Shown here one piece after another: positions 37,826-46,824 of a stretch of 64,000 bases of DNA. The notes beneath the pieces were generated by a model. That model made no database searches. It was not told where the DNA came from and was given only the letters and a program-made list of their open reading frames with translations. Numbering within the stretch: the stretch's first letter is position 1; every line of letters starts with the position of its first letter. The position numbers were made by a program, and so were the translations under genes. The stretch is from Lachnospiraceae bacterium (GTDB lineage: Bacteria > Bacillota > Clostridia > Lachnospirales > Lachnospiraceae), in assembly GCA_003507655.1 (NCBI GenBank), contig DNUZ01000024.1, positions 62,001 to 126,000 on the forward strand, in the 5' to 3' direction.

Positions 37826-38474
37826 GGATGATAGAGAATTAAAAGAAGGAATCTGTTATACACTGCAAAAAGCAGGCTATCTGACAGAAAGTGCGGATTC
37901 TGTCCAGAATGCAAAAACACTGTTTTTAAAAGAAGGTGCGGATGTGATCCTTTTAGATGTCAATCTGCCGGATGGCGAAGGGTTTGATTTTTGCAAATGG
38001 GTGAAGGAACGCACACCGGTTCCGGTGCTTTTTCTGACGGCAAGAGATTTAGAAGAGGATGCGCTGTGCGGCTATGAAGCGGGGGCAGAGGACTATGTGA
38101 CCAAGCCTTTTTCCATGAAAATCCTTTTGAAAAAGATCGATGTTTTGTGCAGAAACGGTTCGAGACAGGAACACAGATGTTTTGAGGATGGATTTTTGCG
38201 CGTGGATTTTGATGCGGCAAGAGCGTGGGTCGGTGGAAAAGAATGTGTTCTGACACCGACAGAATTTCGGATGCTTCGTTATTTTACGGAAAATGCAGGA
38301 GTTCTTTTGACGTATTCCGTATTGTTAGAAAAACTGTGGGATTCCACGGGCGCTTATGTGGACAAGCATACTTTAGCGGTCAATGTCAACCGGCTGCGTA
38401 AAAAGATTGAAGATGAAGAGCATCGCTATATTTTGAACGTTTATGGAATGGGTTATCAGTGGGCAGAAGCATGA
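37803..38474 (+). CDS. OmpR/PhoB-family response regulator
   Basis: 223 residues. The receiver domain (1-115) has the acidic pair EDD near the start, the phospho-accepting Asp in VILLDVNLP (about 51) and the conserved Lys in YVTKPF. The winged-helix DNA-binding domain (130-220) has LTPTEFRMLRYF and VNVNRLRKKIEDE, as in PhoB/BceR-like regulators. The start overlaps the SulP gene, and the stop overlaps the kinase start (ATGA). It probably controls the ABC transporter genes downstream. Confidence 0.95.
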   Translation: MKKILIVEDDRELKEGICYTLQKAGYLTESADSVQNAKTLFLKEGADVILLDVNLPDGEGFDFCKWVKERTPVPVLFLTARDLEEDALCGYEAGAEDYVTKPFSMKILLKKIDVLCRNGSRQEHRCFEDGFLRVDFDAARAWVGGKECVLTPTEFRMLRYFTENAGVLLTYSVLLEKLWDSTGAYVDKHTLAVNVNRLRKKIEDEEHRYILNVYGMGYQWAEA

Positions 38475-39337
38475 GATTAGGACGGAAAAAGAAAGAAATA
38501 GATCAATTTTCGGAAAAATTGGAGCAGGCATTGGATGCACTGGCGACAGGAGCAGAGATTTCCGTGGAAGAAGAAATGGATGACAGCCTGTGGGGAAAAA
38601 TATCGGTCCGCTTCAAGAGATTGCAGGAAATCTGGAGTGAAAAAGAGGAAGAAAGCAAAAAGGATAAACAGCAGATGAAGGAGCTGATCTCCGATATTTC
38701 ACATCAGACAAAAACACCGATCGCAAATCTGAAAGTTTATTTAGAACTGTTGCAGGCAGGGGATTTGGACGAAAAAGAGACGGCAGAATTTTTAAACCGG
38801 ATGGAGCAGCAGACTAAAAAACTGGATTTTCTGATACAGAGCATGGTTAAAATGTCGCGTTTAGAAACCGGTATTATTGAAATACGGAAAAAGGATGTAT
38901 CGGTATACGATACTTTGTATCGTGCGGTTTCGGCGATCGTTCCAAGGGCAGGAAAGAAACAGATGGAAATCTATGTGGACTGTGAAGAGGATTTAACGGT
39001 TTCTCACGACAGCAAATGGACGGAGGAGGCAGTTTTTAATCTGTTAGAAAATGCGGTTAAGTATACGGATGCCGGTGGAAAGATATGGATATCGACAAAG
39101 AAAGAGGAATTTTTTACAAGGATCAGTGTCAAAGATACGGGAAAGGGGATTGCAAAAGAACGGCAGGCAGAGATTTTTCAAAGGTTTTATCGGGAACCGG
39201 AGGTGCATGACGAAGAAGGGATCGGCGTGGGTCTCTATTTAGCAAGAGAGATCATTTCGATGCAGGAAGGTTATATCGAAGTGGTATCAGAAGCAGGAGC
39301 GGGAGCAGAAATTCGGATTTTCCTGCCAAATGGATAA
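38471..39337 (+). CDS. Soluble sensor histidine kinase
   Basis: 288 residues with no membrane helix. Residues 1-75 are charged and helical; the phospho-acceptor box LISDISHQTKTPIANLKVYL is near residue 78; the ATPase domain has the N box LLENAVKYTDAGG, G1 VKDTGKGI and GIGVGLYLAREI. Without a transmembrane sensor it must sense inside the cell or through a partner, perhaps the SulP protein or the ABC permease. ATG 38471 overlaps the regulator stop. Confidence 0.92.
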   Translation: MRLGRKKKEIDQFSEKLEQALDALATGAEISVEEEMDDSLWGKISVRFKRLQEIWSEKEEESKKDKQQMKELISDISHQTKTPIANLKVYLELLQAGDLDEKETAEFLNRMEQQTKKLDFLIQSMVKMSRLETGIIEIRKKDVSVYDTLYRAVSAIVPRAGKKQMEIYVDCEEDLTVSHDSKWTEEAVFNLLENAVKYTDAGGKIWISTKKEEFFTRISVKDTGKGIAKERQAEIFQRFYREPEVHDEEGIGVGLYLAREIISMQEGYIEVVSEAGAGAEIRIFLPNG

Positions 39338-39409
39338 AAACTGGTTGAAAAATAACAGATACATGCGAATGAGTTCCTTGTGAAAGAGCGTCGCTTTACA
39401 GGAACAGAT

Positions 39410-39427
39410 TATCACAATTTTGTGATA
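39410..39427. promoter_or_regulatory. Candidate operator upstream of the ABC transporter genes
   Basis: TATCACAA-TT-TTGTGATA is a perfect 8+8 inverted repeat, with a further ATTGTGACA copy at 39434-39442. It lies between the two-component genes and the ABC operon, a natural place for binding by the response regulator. A GTTCCT/AGGAAC hairpin at about 39373-39406 precedes it. Confidence 0.5.
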
Positions 39428-39492
39428 GTTAAAGATTGTGACAGGTTTGAGATTTTTTACCATTATGCTTGTGTTATAAGGAGGAAAGAAAG

Positions 39493-40188
39493 ATGAAGAC
39501 ATGGATGGTAGAAACACAGGCATTGAAAAAATATTACCGGCTTGGAGAAAATACGGTAAAAGCATTGGACGGCGTGGATCTTACGGTAGAGCGTGGAGAA
39601 TTTGTCGCAATGATCGGAAAATCGGGAAGCGGAAAGAGCACCCTGCTCCATATGCTGGGCGGACTCGACACCCCGACTTCGGGAGAGGTCTTTGTAGACG
39701 GAAAGAAGCTGTCGGAATTGAAAAAAGAACAGCTTGCCATTTTTCGCAGAAGAAAAGTGGGATTTGTATTCCAGAATTATAATCTGGTACCGGATCTGAA
39801 TGTCTATGAAAATATTGTACTGCCGATCGAGTTAGACGGCGGTTATGTGGATGAAAAATTTATCGGGGAACTTTTGGATATGCTGCATTTACAGGAAAAG
39901 GCAGAGGCACTTCCGGGGACGTTGTCCGGCGGCCAGCAGCAACGCGTGGCGATCGCGAGGGCACTTGCATCGAAACCGGCGATCATTCTTGCAGATGAGC
40001 CGACAGGAAACCTGGACTCCGGAACAGGTCATGAGGTGTTGGGACTTTTGCGCGTTGCGGCAAAACGTTTTTCGCAGACACTGATACTGATTACTCACGA
40101 TATGGATATTGCGCAGCTCGCAGACCGGATCGTCTGTATTGAGGACGGAAAAATACGGAAGGGAAGTGATGAAGATGCTGAAAAATAA
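39493..40188 (+). CDS. ABC transporter ATP-binding protein (MacB/LolD/BceA type)
   Basis: 231 residues. Walker [12 protein letters not shown] (about 42), Q-loop [17 protein letters not shown], signature [15 protein letters not shown] (about 142) and Walker [17 protein letters not shown] (about 163) are complete, as is the H-loop LITHDMD. The ENIVLP pattern is typical of the MacB/BceA subfamily that moves lipoproteins or antimicrobial peptides. ATG 39493 follows AAGGAGG. The permease start overlaps its end by 14 bases. Confidence 0.95.
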   Translation: MKTWMVETQALKKYYRLGENTVKALDGVDLTVERGEFVAMIGKSGSGKSTLLHMLGGLDTPTSGEVFVDGKKLSELKKEQLAIFRRRKVGFVFQNYNLVPDLNVYENIVLPIELDGGYVDEKFIGELLDMLHLQEKAEALPGTLSGGQQQRVAIARALASKPAIILADEPTGNLDSGTGHEVLGLLRVAAKRFSQTLILITHDMDIAQLADRIVCIEDGKIRKGSDEDAEK

Positions 40189-42670
40189 TAATCAGCAGGT
40201 CATCAAAAGGATGGCAAAGACTTCCTTTTTTCGGAATAAGGGCAAAAATCTGGTACTGGTGTGTGCTGTCTTTCTGGCAGTTTTTATGCTCTTTTCGATT
40301 TTTACGGTAGGACTTACCTATGTAAAAATGGAAAAACGTCAGAACATCCGCTTGAGTGGTGGGGACATGGATGCTATCATGTATGGAATGACGAAAGAAC
40401 AGGTAAAAAAGTGTGAAAACAGCAGTGAGGTATCGAAGATAGGAAAAGTCGGCGTGGCGGGTTATGCGATCAGCACCCAATGGGATGATACCCTGCATAC
40501 GGGGCTGATCTACAGCGATAAAACTTACTGGGACGAGATCATGGCTCCGGCAAGAAAAGAAACAAAGGGGCATTATCCGAAACAGGAAAATGAAGTGATG
40601 GTCACGCAGACCGCATTGGAGGACTGCGGGCTTTCGGGACTGGGGATCGGTGACACGTTTACACTGACCTACGGTGATGATAACGGAACAGAACCGAAGG
40701 AGAAAACCTTTAAAATCTGTGGGATCTGGGACGGATACGGTACGAAAAAAGTATTTTTTGTTTCTAAAAAATTTTATCAGCAGTCCGGTTATCAGTTGTC
40801 GGATGTTCGTTCCGGAAGAATGTATCTGCAGTTCAAAAGTAAAATCCTGACGACAAAAAAACAGGAAGAGTTTCGGGAGCAGATGGATCTAGGAGTGCAG
40901 CAGGCACTGTTTTTTACAGCCGAAACCTCCAATTCCGTACGGATCTTAAGGGGAATGGTGGGACTGGCATTCATCACTTGCTTGAGTGCATACCTTTTGA
41001 TCTACAATATTCTCTATTTATCGGTTTCCGGAAATATCCGCTATTACGGCTTACTCCAGACAGTCGGAATGACCGGAACGCAGGTAAAAAATCTGATGAA
41101 ACGTCAGATGTGCTGGATCGGGATATTTGGAATTGGCGGTGGACTTTTTGCGGGAGTGCTGACTTCGTTTTTCATTATCCCGGAGGTGGTGCGTTCCCTT
41201 GGCATCCGTGAAAAAGTCGTAGTGGCATTTCATCCGGGAATTATCCTTTTGACGATCCTGATTGCGGTCATTACCCTGCTGCTTGGAAGCAGAAAGCCGG
41301 TCACAATTGCCTGTGCCGTCACACCGATGGAGGCACTTGGATACCGTACCGTCACATCAAACCGGAAATCGCACCGGACGAAAAGAGGTCATGTGTTAAA
41401 AAATATGGCTTGCAGACAGTTGAAAAAGGATAAGAAGAAAACAGCCGTTGTATTTTTATCGTTAGCAACCGGTCTTTCGGTATTTTTAGTGCTGATCACA
41501 TTGATCGAAAGTCAGGGAGCAAGGACCATTGTATCGAATTACATGGATGCAGATATGGAGATTGTCAATGATACACTGATGAAAGAGGATACAAAGGACT
41601 GGAAGCCGATTTTAGATAGCAATTTTACGAAAAAGATCGAAAATATTTCCGGCGTGAAAGAAGTGCACCAGATGACCAGTACCAAAATCTTGGTTCCATG
41701 GGAGGCTGATTTTGCCAACACATGGATGCGGGCGGTATATGAAATGTGGATGTCTGAACCGTATGAGCAGTCGGTAGAGGACTACAAGGCACATCCGGAA
41801 AAATATTATTCTTATTTGAAAGGAATCGATGAAGCGGAATTTGAAAATCTGAACAGTATGTTTCAGAAAAAGGTGAACAAAAAGGATTTTATGGAAGGCA
41901 GGGTGTGTATTCTCTATCGAAACGGTGTGCAGTTAAAGGAAAAGGAGATTTTAGGAAAAGAGCTTACCTGCCTCCTGCCGGAAAATTCGGTTTCGCAGGG
42001 AAAATGTACATTTCAGATAGCAGGCGTTACAGATGATAACCGTTATGCAGGGATCGGACTGGGACCGAATCTGATCGTCAGTGAAAAGTGGCTAGAGCAA
42101 GTGGTAAAAAATCCGTTTGTTCAGGATATGACGGTTCTCTATGATGAAGAGTATGACACTCAGACGGAACAGGCAGTAATAAAAGCTATTCAGTCACTTT
42201 CCGACAGCAGAGATGTTTCTTATGAATCTAAAATAGAAGAAATGGAAAATGTGAAAAAGGCACAGGGAAATATGAAGGGTGTCGGAATCGGAATTACTTT
42301 GATCTTGGCATTTATCGGTCTGATGAATTATATCAATACGGTTTCCGGCAGTATTCAGAACCGACAGGTCGAACTGTCGGTCATGGAGAGTGTGGGCATG
42401 ACCGACCGGCAGGTTTATCGGATGTTAGTCTATGAGGGACTTTTTTATGCGGGCGGCTCCATACTCCTGACAGGGACCGTAGGACTTCTGATCACCTATC
42501 TGTGTTACCAGTCGATGAATTACCGTGGCATTGCATTTTCAGTTCCGATACTTCCAGTGTCGGCAGCAGTCCTTCTGGTTCTGGCGGTCTGTGTGGCGGT
42601 TCCGGTACTGGCTTACCGATTGCTGGCAGGGCGGCATTCGGTTGTGGAACGAATCCGGGGATTTGAGTAG
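40175..42670 (+). CDS. FtsX-type ABC permease with two outer domains
   Basis: 831 residues. One helix (about 22-45) is followed by an outer domain of about 190 residues, three helices (about 250-385), another helix (about 425-445), a second outer domain of about 240 residues and three final helices (from about 690). This duplicated FtsX/MacB-like plan is found in peptide-sensing and detoxifying transporters linked to two-component systems. It pairs with the ATPase just upstream. Several close ATG codons exist; 40175 has the best spacing from AAGGGAAG. Confidence 0.88.
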   Translation: MLKNNNQQVIKRMAKTSFFRNKGKNLVLVCAVFLAVFMLFSIFTVGLTYVKMEKRQNIRLSGGDMDAIMYGMTKEQVKKCENSSEVSKIGKVGVAGYAISTQWDDTLHTGLIYSDKTYWDEIMAPARKETKGHYPKQENEVMVTQTALEDCGLSGLGIGDTFTLTYGDDNGTEPKEKTFKICGIWDGYGTKKVFFVSKKFYQQSGYQLSDVRSGRMYLQFKSKILTTKKQEEFREQMDLGVQQALFFTAETSNSVRILRGMVGLAFITCLSAYLLIYNILYLSVSGNIRYYGLLQTVGMTGTQVKNLMKRQMCWIGIFGIGGGLFAGVLTSFFIIPEVVRSLGIREKVVVAFHPGIILLTILIAVITLLLGSRKPVTIACAVTPMEALGYRTVTSNRKSHRTKRGHVLKNMACRQLKKDKKKTAVVFLSLATGLSVFLVLITLIESQGARTIVSNYMDADMEIVNDTLMKEDTKDWKPILDSNFTKKIENISGVKEVHQMTSTKILVPWEADFANTWMRAVYEMWMSEPYEQSVEDYKAHPEKYYSYLKGIDEAEFENLNSMFQKKVNKKDFMEGRVCILYRNGVQLKEKEILGKELTCLLPENSVSQGKCTFQIAGVTDDNRYAGIGLGPNLIVSEKWLEQVVKNPFVQDMTVLYDEEYDTQTEQAVIKAIQSLSDSRDVSYESKIEEMENVKKAQGNMKGVGIGITLILAFIGLMNYINTVSGSIQNRQVELSVMESVGMTDRQVYRMLVYEGLFYAGGSILLTGTVGLLITYLCYQSMNYRGIAFSVPILPVSAAVLLVLAVCVAVPVLAYRLLAGRHSVVERIRGFE

Positions 42671-42710
42671 AGGGGAAGAGAAGAGGTAGAGTGAGAGTAT
42701 AAGGAATATG

Positions 42711-42750
42711 GTACAGAACAAATGTTTGAGTTTGTTCTGTACTTTTTTTA
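42711..42750 (+). terminator. Terminator after the ABC permease (left repeat copy)
   Basis: GTACAGAACAAA pairs with TTTGTTCTGTAC, followed by seven T. The same hairpin recurs before uvrB. Confidence 0.9.
42715..42728. promoter_or_regulatory. Candidate LexA (SOS) box, left copy
   Basis: AGAACAAATGTTTG differs at one position from the Gram-positive LexA pattern CGAACRNRYGTTYG. It overlaps the left arm and loop of the terminator hairpin. Confidence 0.5.
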
Positions 42751-42981
42751 TATTGAATGATATACTAAACAGGTAACAATAATAAGTACAGATCAAAAAC
42801 ATTCATATTGCAAAAAAAATTGCAAGCATCACAGATAGATAACAGGATATGAACAGGAGAAATTTATGGAGCATTTCAAATCGCTATCAAAGTATCAATG
42901 GATGGTTTATGACTGATATTGGTGCAATGAAAGAACTATAATGAATGTAAAAATAAAAAGTATTGGTTATATCTAAAATTT

Positions 42982-43010
42982 TTGTGATAAAGTAACGTAT
43001 TTTATAAATA
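42982..43010 (+). promoter_or_regulatory. Possible promoter of the RhuM-family gene
   Basis: TTGTGA (42982-42987), 17 bases, TAAATA (43005-43010). The rest of the gap 42917-43034 is AT-rich and holds nothing else I can support. Confidence 0.4.
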
Positions 43011-43034
43011 TTAAAAATGAGGAAACAAATAGAA

Positions 43035-44036
43035 ATGAATCAGGAACATGAGGTTGTTTTATATCAGATTGAAGGTACAAATATTTGCGTGAATGTAATG
43101 TTTAAGGAAGAGACTTTTTGGATGACACAAAAGGCAATGGCAAATTTATTTGATTGCACAACTGATAATATCTCTTTACATTTAAAAAATATTTATAAGG
43201 AGGAGGAATTAGAAGAAGAAGCAACTACCGAGTTATTCTCGATAGTTCAAAATGAAGGACAACGTAATGTTACAAGAAAAGTAAAATGTTATAATTTGGA
43301 TGCAATTATAGCTGTTGGATATCGAGTTAATTCTAAGAAGGCTACGCGTTTCCGACAGTGGGCTACAATAACATTAAAAGAATATATTACTAAAGGGTTT
43401 GTATTGAATGATGATATGCTAAAAAATGGAAAGCCTTTTGGGAAAGATTATTTTGAGGAATTATTAGAGCGTATCCGTGAAATTAGAGCAAGTGAACGGA
43501 GAGCCTATCAGAAAATTACAGATGTTTTTGAACAGTGTAGTTATGATTACGATAAAAACAGTGAAATCACAAAGAATTTTTATGCCTTTGTTCAGAATAA
43601 ATTGCATTTTGCGGTTACAGGAAAGACAGCGGCAGAACTTATATATGAACGTGCTGATTCTGAGAAACCGGCGATGGGGTTAACCACATGGAAAGAAGCC
43701 CCTAATGGTAAGGTTTTAAAACGTGATATTGGAATTGCGAAAAATTATTTAAACGAGAAAGAATTATCTCGTCTGAACAGACTAGTAACAATGTTTATTG
43801 ATTACGCAGAATTAATGGCTGAAGATGAAATTTTAATGAGTATGCAGGATTGGGTTGAGCAGACAAATCAGTTTTTGATGAATAACAGGCGTAAGGTATT
43901 AGACGGAAAAGGAAAAATATCACATGATATAGCAATGCAAAAAGCAGAAAAAGAGTATGAAGTGTTTAGAGTAAGGCAGGATAGAGAGTATGTTTCTGAG
44001 TTTGATCGGGAAATAGAAAAATATCTTAAAGGTTAA
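43035..44036 (+). CDS. RhuM-family (virulence RhuM-like) protein
   Basis: 333 residues. The N-terminal domain (1-105) has FWMTQKAMANLFDCTTDNISLHL, NVTRKVKCYNLDAIIAVGYR and FRQWATITLKEYI, the signature of the RhuM/KilA-N-like family found on genomic islands, prophages and beside defence genes. The C-terminal half is helical (AELIYERADSEKPAMGLTTW). Function is unknown; it is often classed as a mobile-island protein. ATG 43035 follows GAGGA by ten bases and matches family N-termini better than the ATG at 43017. It is AT-rich and sits between the two repeat copies, supporting acquisition by insertion. Confidence 0.85.
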   Translation: MNQEHEVVLYQIEGTNICVNVMFKEETFWMTQKAMANLFDCTTDNISLHLKNIYKEEELEEEATTELFSIVQNEGQRNVTRKVKCYNLDAIIAVGYRVNSKKATRFRQWATITLKEYITKGFVLNDDMLKNGKPFGKDYFEELLERIREIRASERRAYQKITDVFEQCSYDYDKNSEITKNFYAFVQNKLHFAVTGKTAAELIYERADSEKPAMGLTTWKEAPNGKVLKRDIGIAKNYLNEKELSRLNRLVTMFIDYAELMAEDEILMSMQDWVEQTNQFLMNNRRKVLDGKGKISHDIAMQKAEKEYEVFRVRQDREYVSEFDREIEKYLKG

Positions 44037-44039
44037 AGC

Positions 44040-44656
44040 TGTGGAAAAGAGGGTTCAATTTACTGGGTATAAAGTAGAAGTGTAGTTAACAAGGAAAATG
44101 ATTGAAGCATAAGAAAAATTTGTTTATTCAATAGAGGTACAAAAGCTGCTCAATGCAGGAAAAGAGAAACTGGCAGAACTTGTTGATCCTTCGGTTGCAT
44201 TAGATCATAGAAATGGTTTTGATATGTTGTCGTTTACAGAAAGTGGGAAAAATCTTTATATAGAATATATCGTGTTTATAATGTTGGGAAAGAAAACATT
44301 GCATACGAAATAATTGAAGATATTAGTCAGTATAAAAGAGAGGATGTACTATATAAATATCATTTATAGATAATTAAATTATGGTCCATCAATTGATATA
44401 CGTCTGCTTGAAAAAACGGAGAGTGACAGAGATATTTCATTTCCAAGACGTTTGATCGAGTTTGCAGAGGATCAGAAAGAAAATCCGGAAATATCGTTTG
44501 ATAAGGAACAGGATAAGATGATATTGAACCAAATGCAGAACAGATTATCAAGAACCAAAAAGATGGACATCAGACATTCATCAGTGCAAAGGGCAGCTTA
44601 CCTGTAATATCGGTCGGAACATTGATGAAATTCGGAAAGATAATGGAAAATAAAAA
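44040..44656 (+). pseudogene. Remnants of accessory genes, including a DUF3883-like fragment
   Basis: No intact gene is present. From about 44122 to 44276 the frame reads as a fragment with LDHRNGFDMLSFTESGKNLY, which resembles the DUF3883 (NO VEIN C-terminal) pattern of island helicase/nuclease proteins, ending before the expected catalytic stretch. Further protein-like pieces are in other frames: YGPSIDIRLLEKTESDRDIS (about 44382) and a C-terminal-looking piece with KDGHQTFISAKGSLPVISVG (about 44550-44640). The pieces are separated by stops and frame changes. Confidence 0.5.
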
Positions 44657-44844
44657 GTACAGAACAAACATTCGATTTTGTTCTGTACTTTTTTTATATT
44701 GAATGATATACTAAACAGGTAACAATAATAAGAACAGATCCAAAACATTCATATTGCAAAAAATTGCAAGCATTACAGATAGATAACAGGATATGATCAG
44801 GAGAAATTTTTTATGGAGCATTTCAAATTAGTATCAAAATATCA
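44657..44844 (+). repeat. Right copy of ~187-bp direct repeat, in front of uvrB
   Basis: This copy has the same terminator hairpin (44657-44696), TATACT box (44708-44713) and ribosome site as the left copy, and continues into intact uvrB. The pair brackets the RhuM segment. Confidence 0.9.
44661..44674. promoter_or_regulatory. Candidate LexA (SOS) box upstream of uvrB
   Basis: AGAACAAACATTCG, two departures from CGAACRNRYGTTYG. uvrBA is an SOS operon in Bacillus. The site is about 35 bases upstream of the TATACT box, a little far for simple repression. Confidence 0.4.
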
Positions 44845-46819
44845 GCCAACCGGTGACCAGCCACAGGCGATTGAGGCACTGGTGAAGGGCTTTCAGGAGG
44901 GCAACCAGTTCCAGACCCTGCTGGGAGTTACGGGTTCGGGAAAAACATTTACGATGGCAAATGTCATAGCTGCACTGAATAAGCCGACACTGATTATCTC
45001 GCATAATAAGACATTGGCGGCACAGTTGTATGGGGAGTTCAAAGAATTCTTTCCGGAAAACGCTGTGGAATATTTTGTTTCCTATTATGATTATTATCAA
45101 CCGGAGGCATATGTGCCGTCCACGGATACTTATATCGCAAAAGATTCCTCAATCAACGAGGAAATCGATAAACTGCGTCTGTCGGCGACCGCCGCGTTGG
45201 TGGAGCGGAAAGATGTCATCGTGATAGCTAGCGTTTCCTGTATTTACGGTTTGGGAAGTCCGGAAGACTATATGGGAATGATGGTATCTCTGCGTCCGGG
45301 AATGGAAAAAGACAGGGATGATGTCATCCGGGCGTTGATAGATATACAGTATACAAGAAATGAGATGGACTTTGGAAGAGGAACCTTCCGGGTGCATGGA
45401 GATACGTTGGAGATTTTTCCGGCAAATAACAGTGATACGGCAGTGCGTGTGGAATTTTTTGGAGATGAGATAGACAGAATTACCGAGATCGATGTGCTGA
45501 CCGGAGAGATCAAGAGCCGGTTAGAGCATATCTCCATCTTCCCGGCATCCCACTACGTCGTGCCGCAGGAAAAGATCAATCGTGCCTGTGTGGATATAGA
45601 AAAAGAATTAGAAGAGCGCGTAAAATATTTTAAGGGCGAGGACAAGCTGTTAGAGGCACAGCGGATTGCAGAGAGAACAAATTTTGATATAGAAATGTTA
45701 AAAGAGACCGGATTTTGCAGTGGAATCGAGAACTATTCCAGACATTTAGCGGGAAGTCCGGCAGGAGCAACACCACATACTTTAATGGACTACTTTACAG
45801 ATGATTATCTGATCATAGTGGATGAGTCGCATATCACAATACCGCAGGTGCGTGGTATGTATGCAGGAGACCAGGCAAGAAAATCCACACTGGTGGACTA
45901 TGGATTCCGTCTGCCATCGGCAAAAGACAACCGTCCACTGAACTTTGAGGAATTTGAGAGTAAGATCGATCAGATGCTGTTTGTATCTGCAACGCCAAAC
46001 GTATATGAAGATGAGCATGAGCTGCTGCGGACAGAGCAGATCATCCGTCCGACAGGACTGTTGGATCCGGAAGTGGATGTCCGTCCAGTGGAGGGACAGA
46101 TAGACGATCTCTTAGCAGAAGTAAAAAAAGAAATTTCCGGGCATCATAAGGTACTGGTTACGACATTGACAAAACGGATGGCAGAAGATCTGACCGATTA
46201 TATGCGGGAAGTAGGCATCCGGGTAAAATATCTGCATTCGGATATCGATACGTTAGAGCGGGCGGAGATCATCCGTGACCTGCGTCTGGATGTCTTTGAT
46301 GTGCTGGTGGGGATCAACCTTTTGCGAGAGGGACTGGATATTCCGGAAATTACACTGGTAGCAATTTTGGATGCGGATAAAGAAGGTTTCCTGCGTTCCC
46401 ATACATCGCTTATACAGACGATCGGAAGAGCGGCGAGAAATCAGGATGGTCATGTCATCATGTATGCAGATACCATTACCGATTCTATGCGCATGGCGAT
46501 CGATGAGACAAAACGCCGCCGCCAGATACAGGAAGCATACAACAAAGAACATGGAATTACACCAAAGACGATAGAAAAATCCGTCCGCGACTTAATCAGT
46601 ATTTCTAAGAAAGTCGCAAAAGAAGAGATAGAATTTAAGAAAGATCCGGAGTCCATGAGCCGCGAAGAGTTAGAAAAACTCATCAAAGATGTGAAAAAAC
46701 AGATGGACCGCGCAGCCGCGGATCTGAATTTCGAGGCAGCGGCAGAACTGAGAGACAAAATGCTGGATTTACGACGTATGGTAGAAGAGATCAAGCAGGA
46801 TTCCGGCAAGAAAGGGTAA
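44813..46819 (+). CDS. uvrB: Excinuclease ABC subunit B
   Basis: 668 residues, full length. UvrB verifies DNA damage delivered by UvrA and recruits UvrC. Walker [12 protein letters not shown] lies near residue 39; the damage-probing beta-hairpin region has [20 protein letters not shown] (about 88-110); helicase motifs include [10 protein letters not shown] and QTIGRAARN; the C-terminal UVR domain (about 630-660) contacts UvrC or UvrA. ATG 44813 follows CAGGAG. uvrA begins five bases after the stop. Confidence 0.97.
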   Translation: MEHFKLVSKYQPTGDQPQAIEALVKGFQEGNQFQTLLGVTGSGKTFTMANVIAALNKPTLIISHNKTLAAQLYGEFKEFFPENAVEYFVSYYDYYQPEAYVPSTDTYIAKDSSINEEIDKLRLSATAALVERKDVIVIASVSCIYGLGSPEDYMGMMVSLRPGMEKDRDDVIRALIDIQYTRNEMDFGRGTFRVHGDTLEIFPANNSDTAVRVEFFGDEIDRITEIDVLTGEIKSRLEHISIFPASHYVVPQEKINRACVDIEKELEERVKYFKGEDKLLEAQRIAERTNFDIEMLKETGFCSGIENYSRHLAGSPAGATPHTLMDYFTDDYLIIVDESHITIPQVRGMYAGDQARKSTLVDYGFRLPSAKDNRPLNFEEFESKIDQMLFVSATPNVYEDEHELLRTEQIIRPTGLLDPEVDVRPVEGQIDDLLAEVKKEISGHHKVLVTTLTKRMAEDLTDYMREVGIRVKYLHSDIDTLERAEIIRDLRLDVFDVLVGINLLREGLDIPEITLVAILDADKEGFLRSHTSLIQTIGRAARNQDGHVIMYADTITDSMRMAIDETKRRRQIQEAYNKEHGITPKTIEKSVRDLISISKKVAKEEIEFKKDPESMSREELEKLIKDVKKQMDRAAADLNFEAAAELRDKMLDLRRMVEEIKQDSGKKG

Positions 46820-46824
46820 GGAAC

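Larger units (their letters stand above)
42711..42897 (+). repeat. Left copy of ~187-bp direct repeat (uvrB control region and first codons)
   Basis: This copy matches 44657-44844 with roughly a dozen substitutions and two short indels. It holds the terminator, a TATACT box, the AGGAG site and the first codons of uvrB (ATG at 42866). The reading frame departs from uvrB after about 11 codons and stops at 42916, leaving a 16-codon truncated ORF. Confidence 0.9.
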
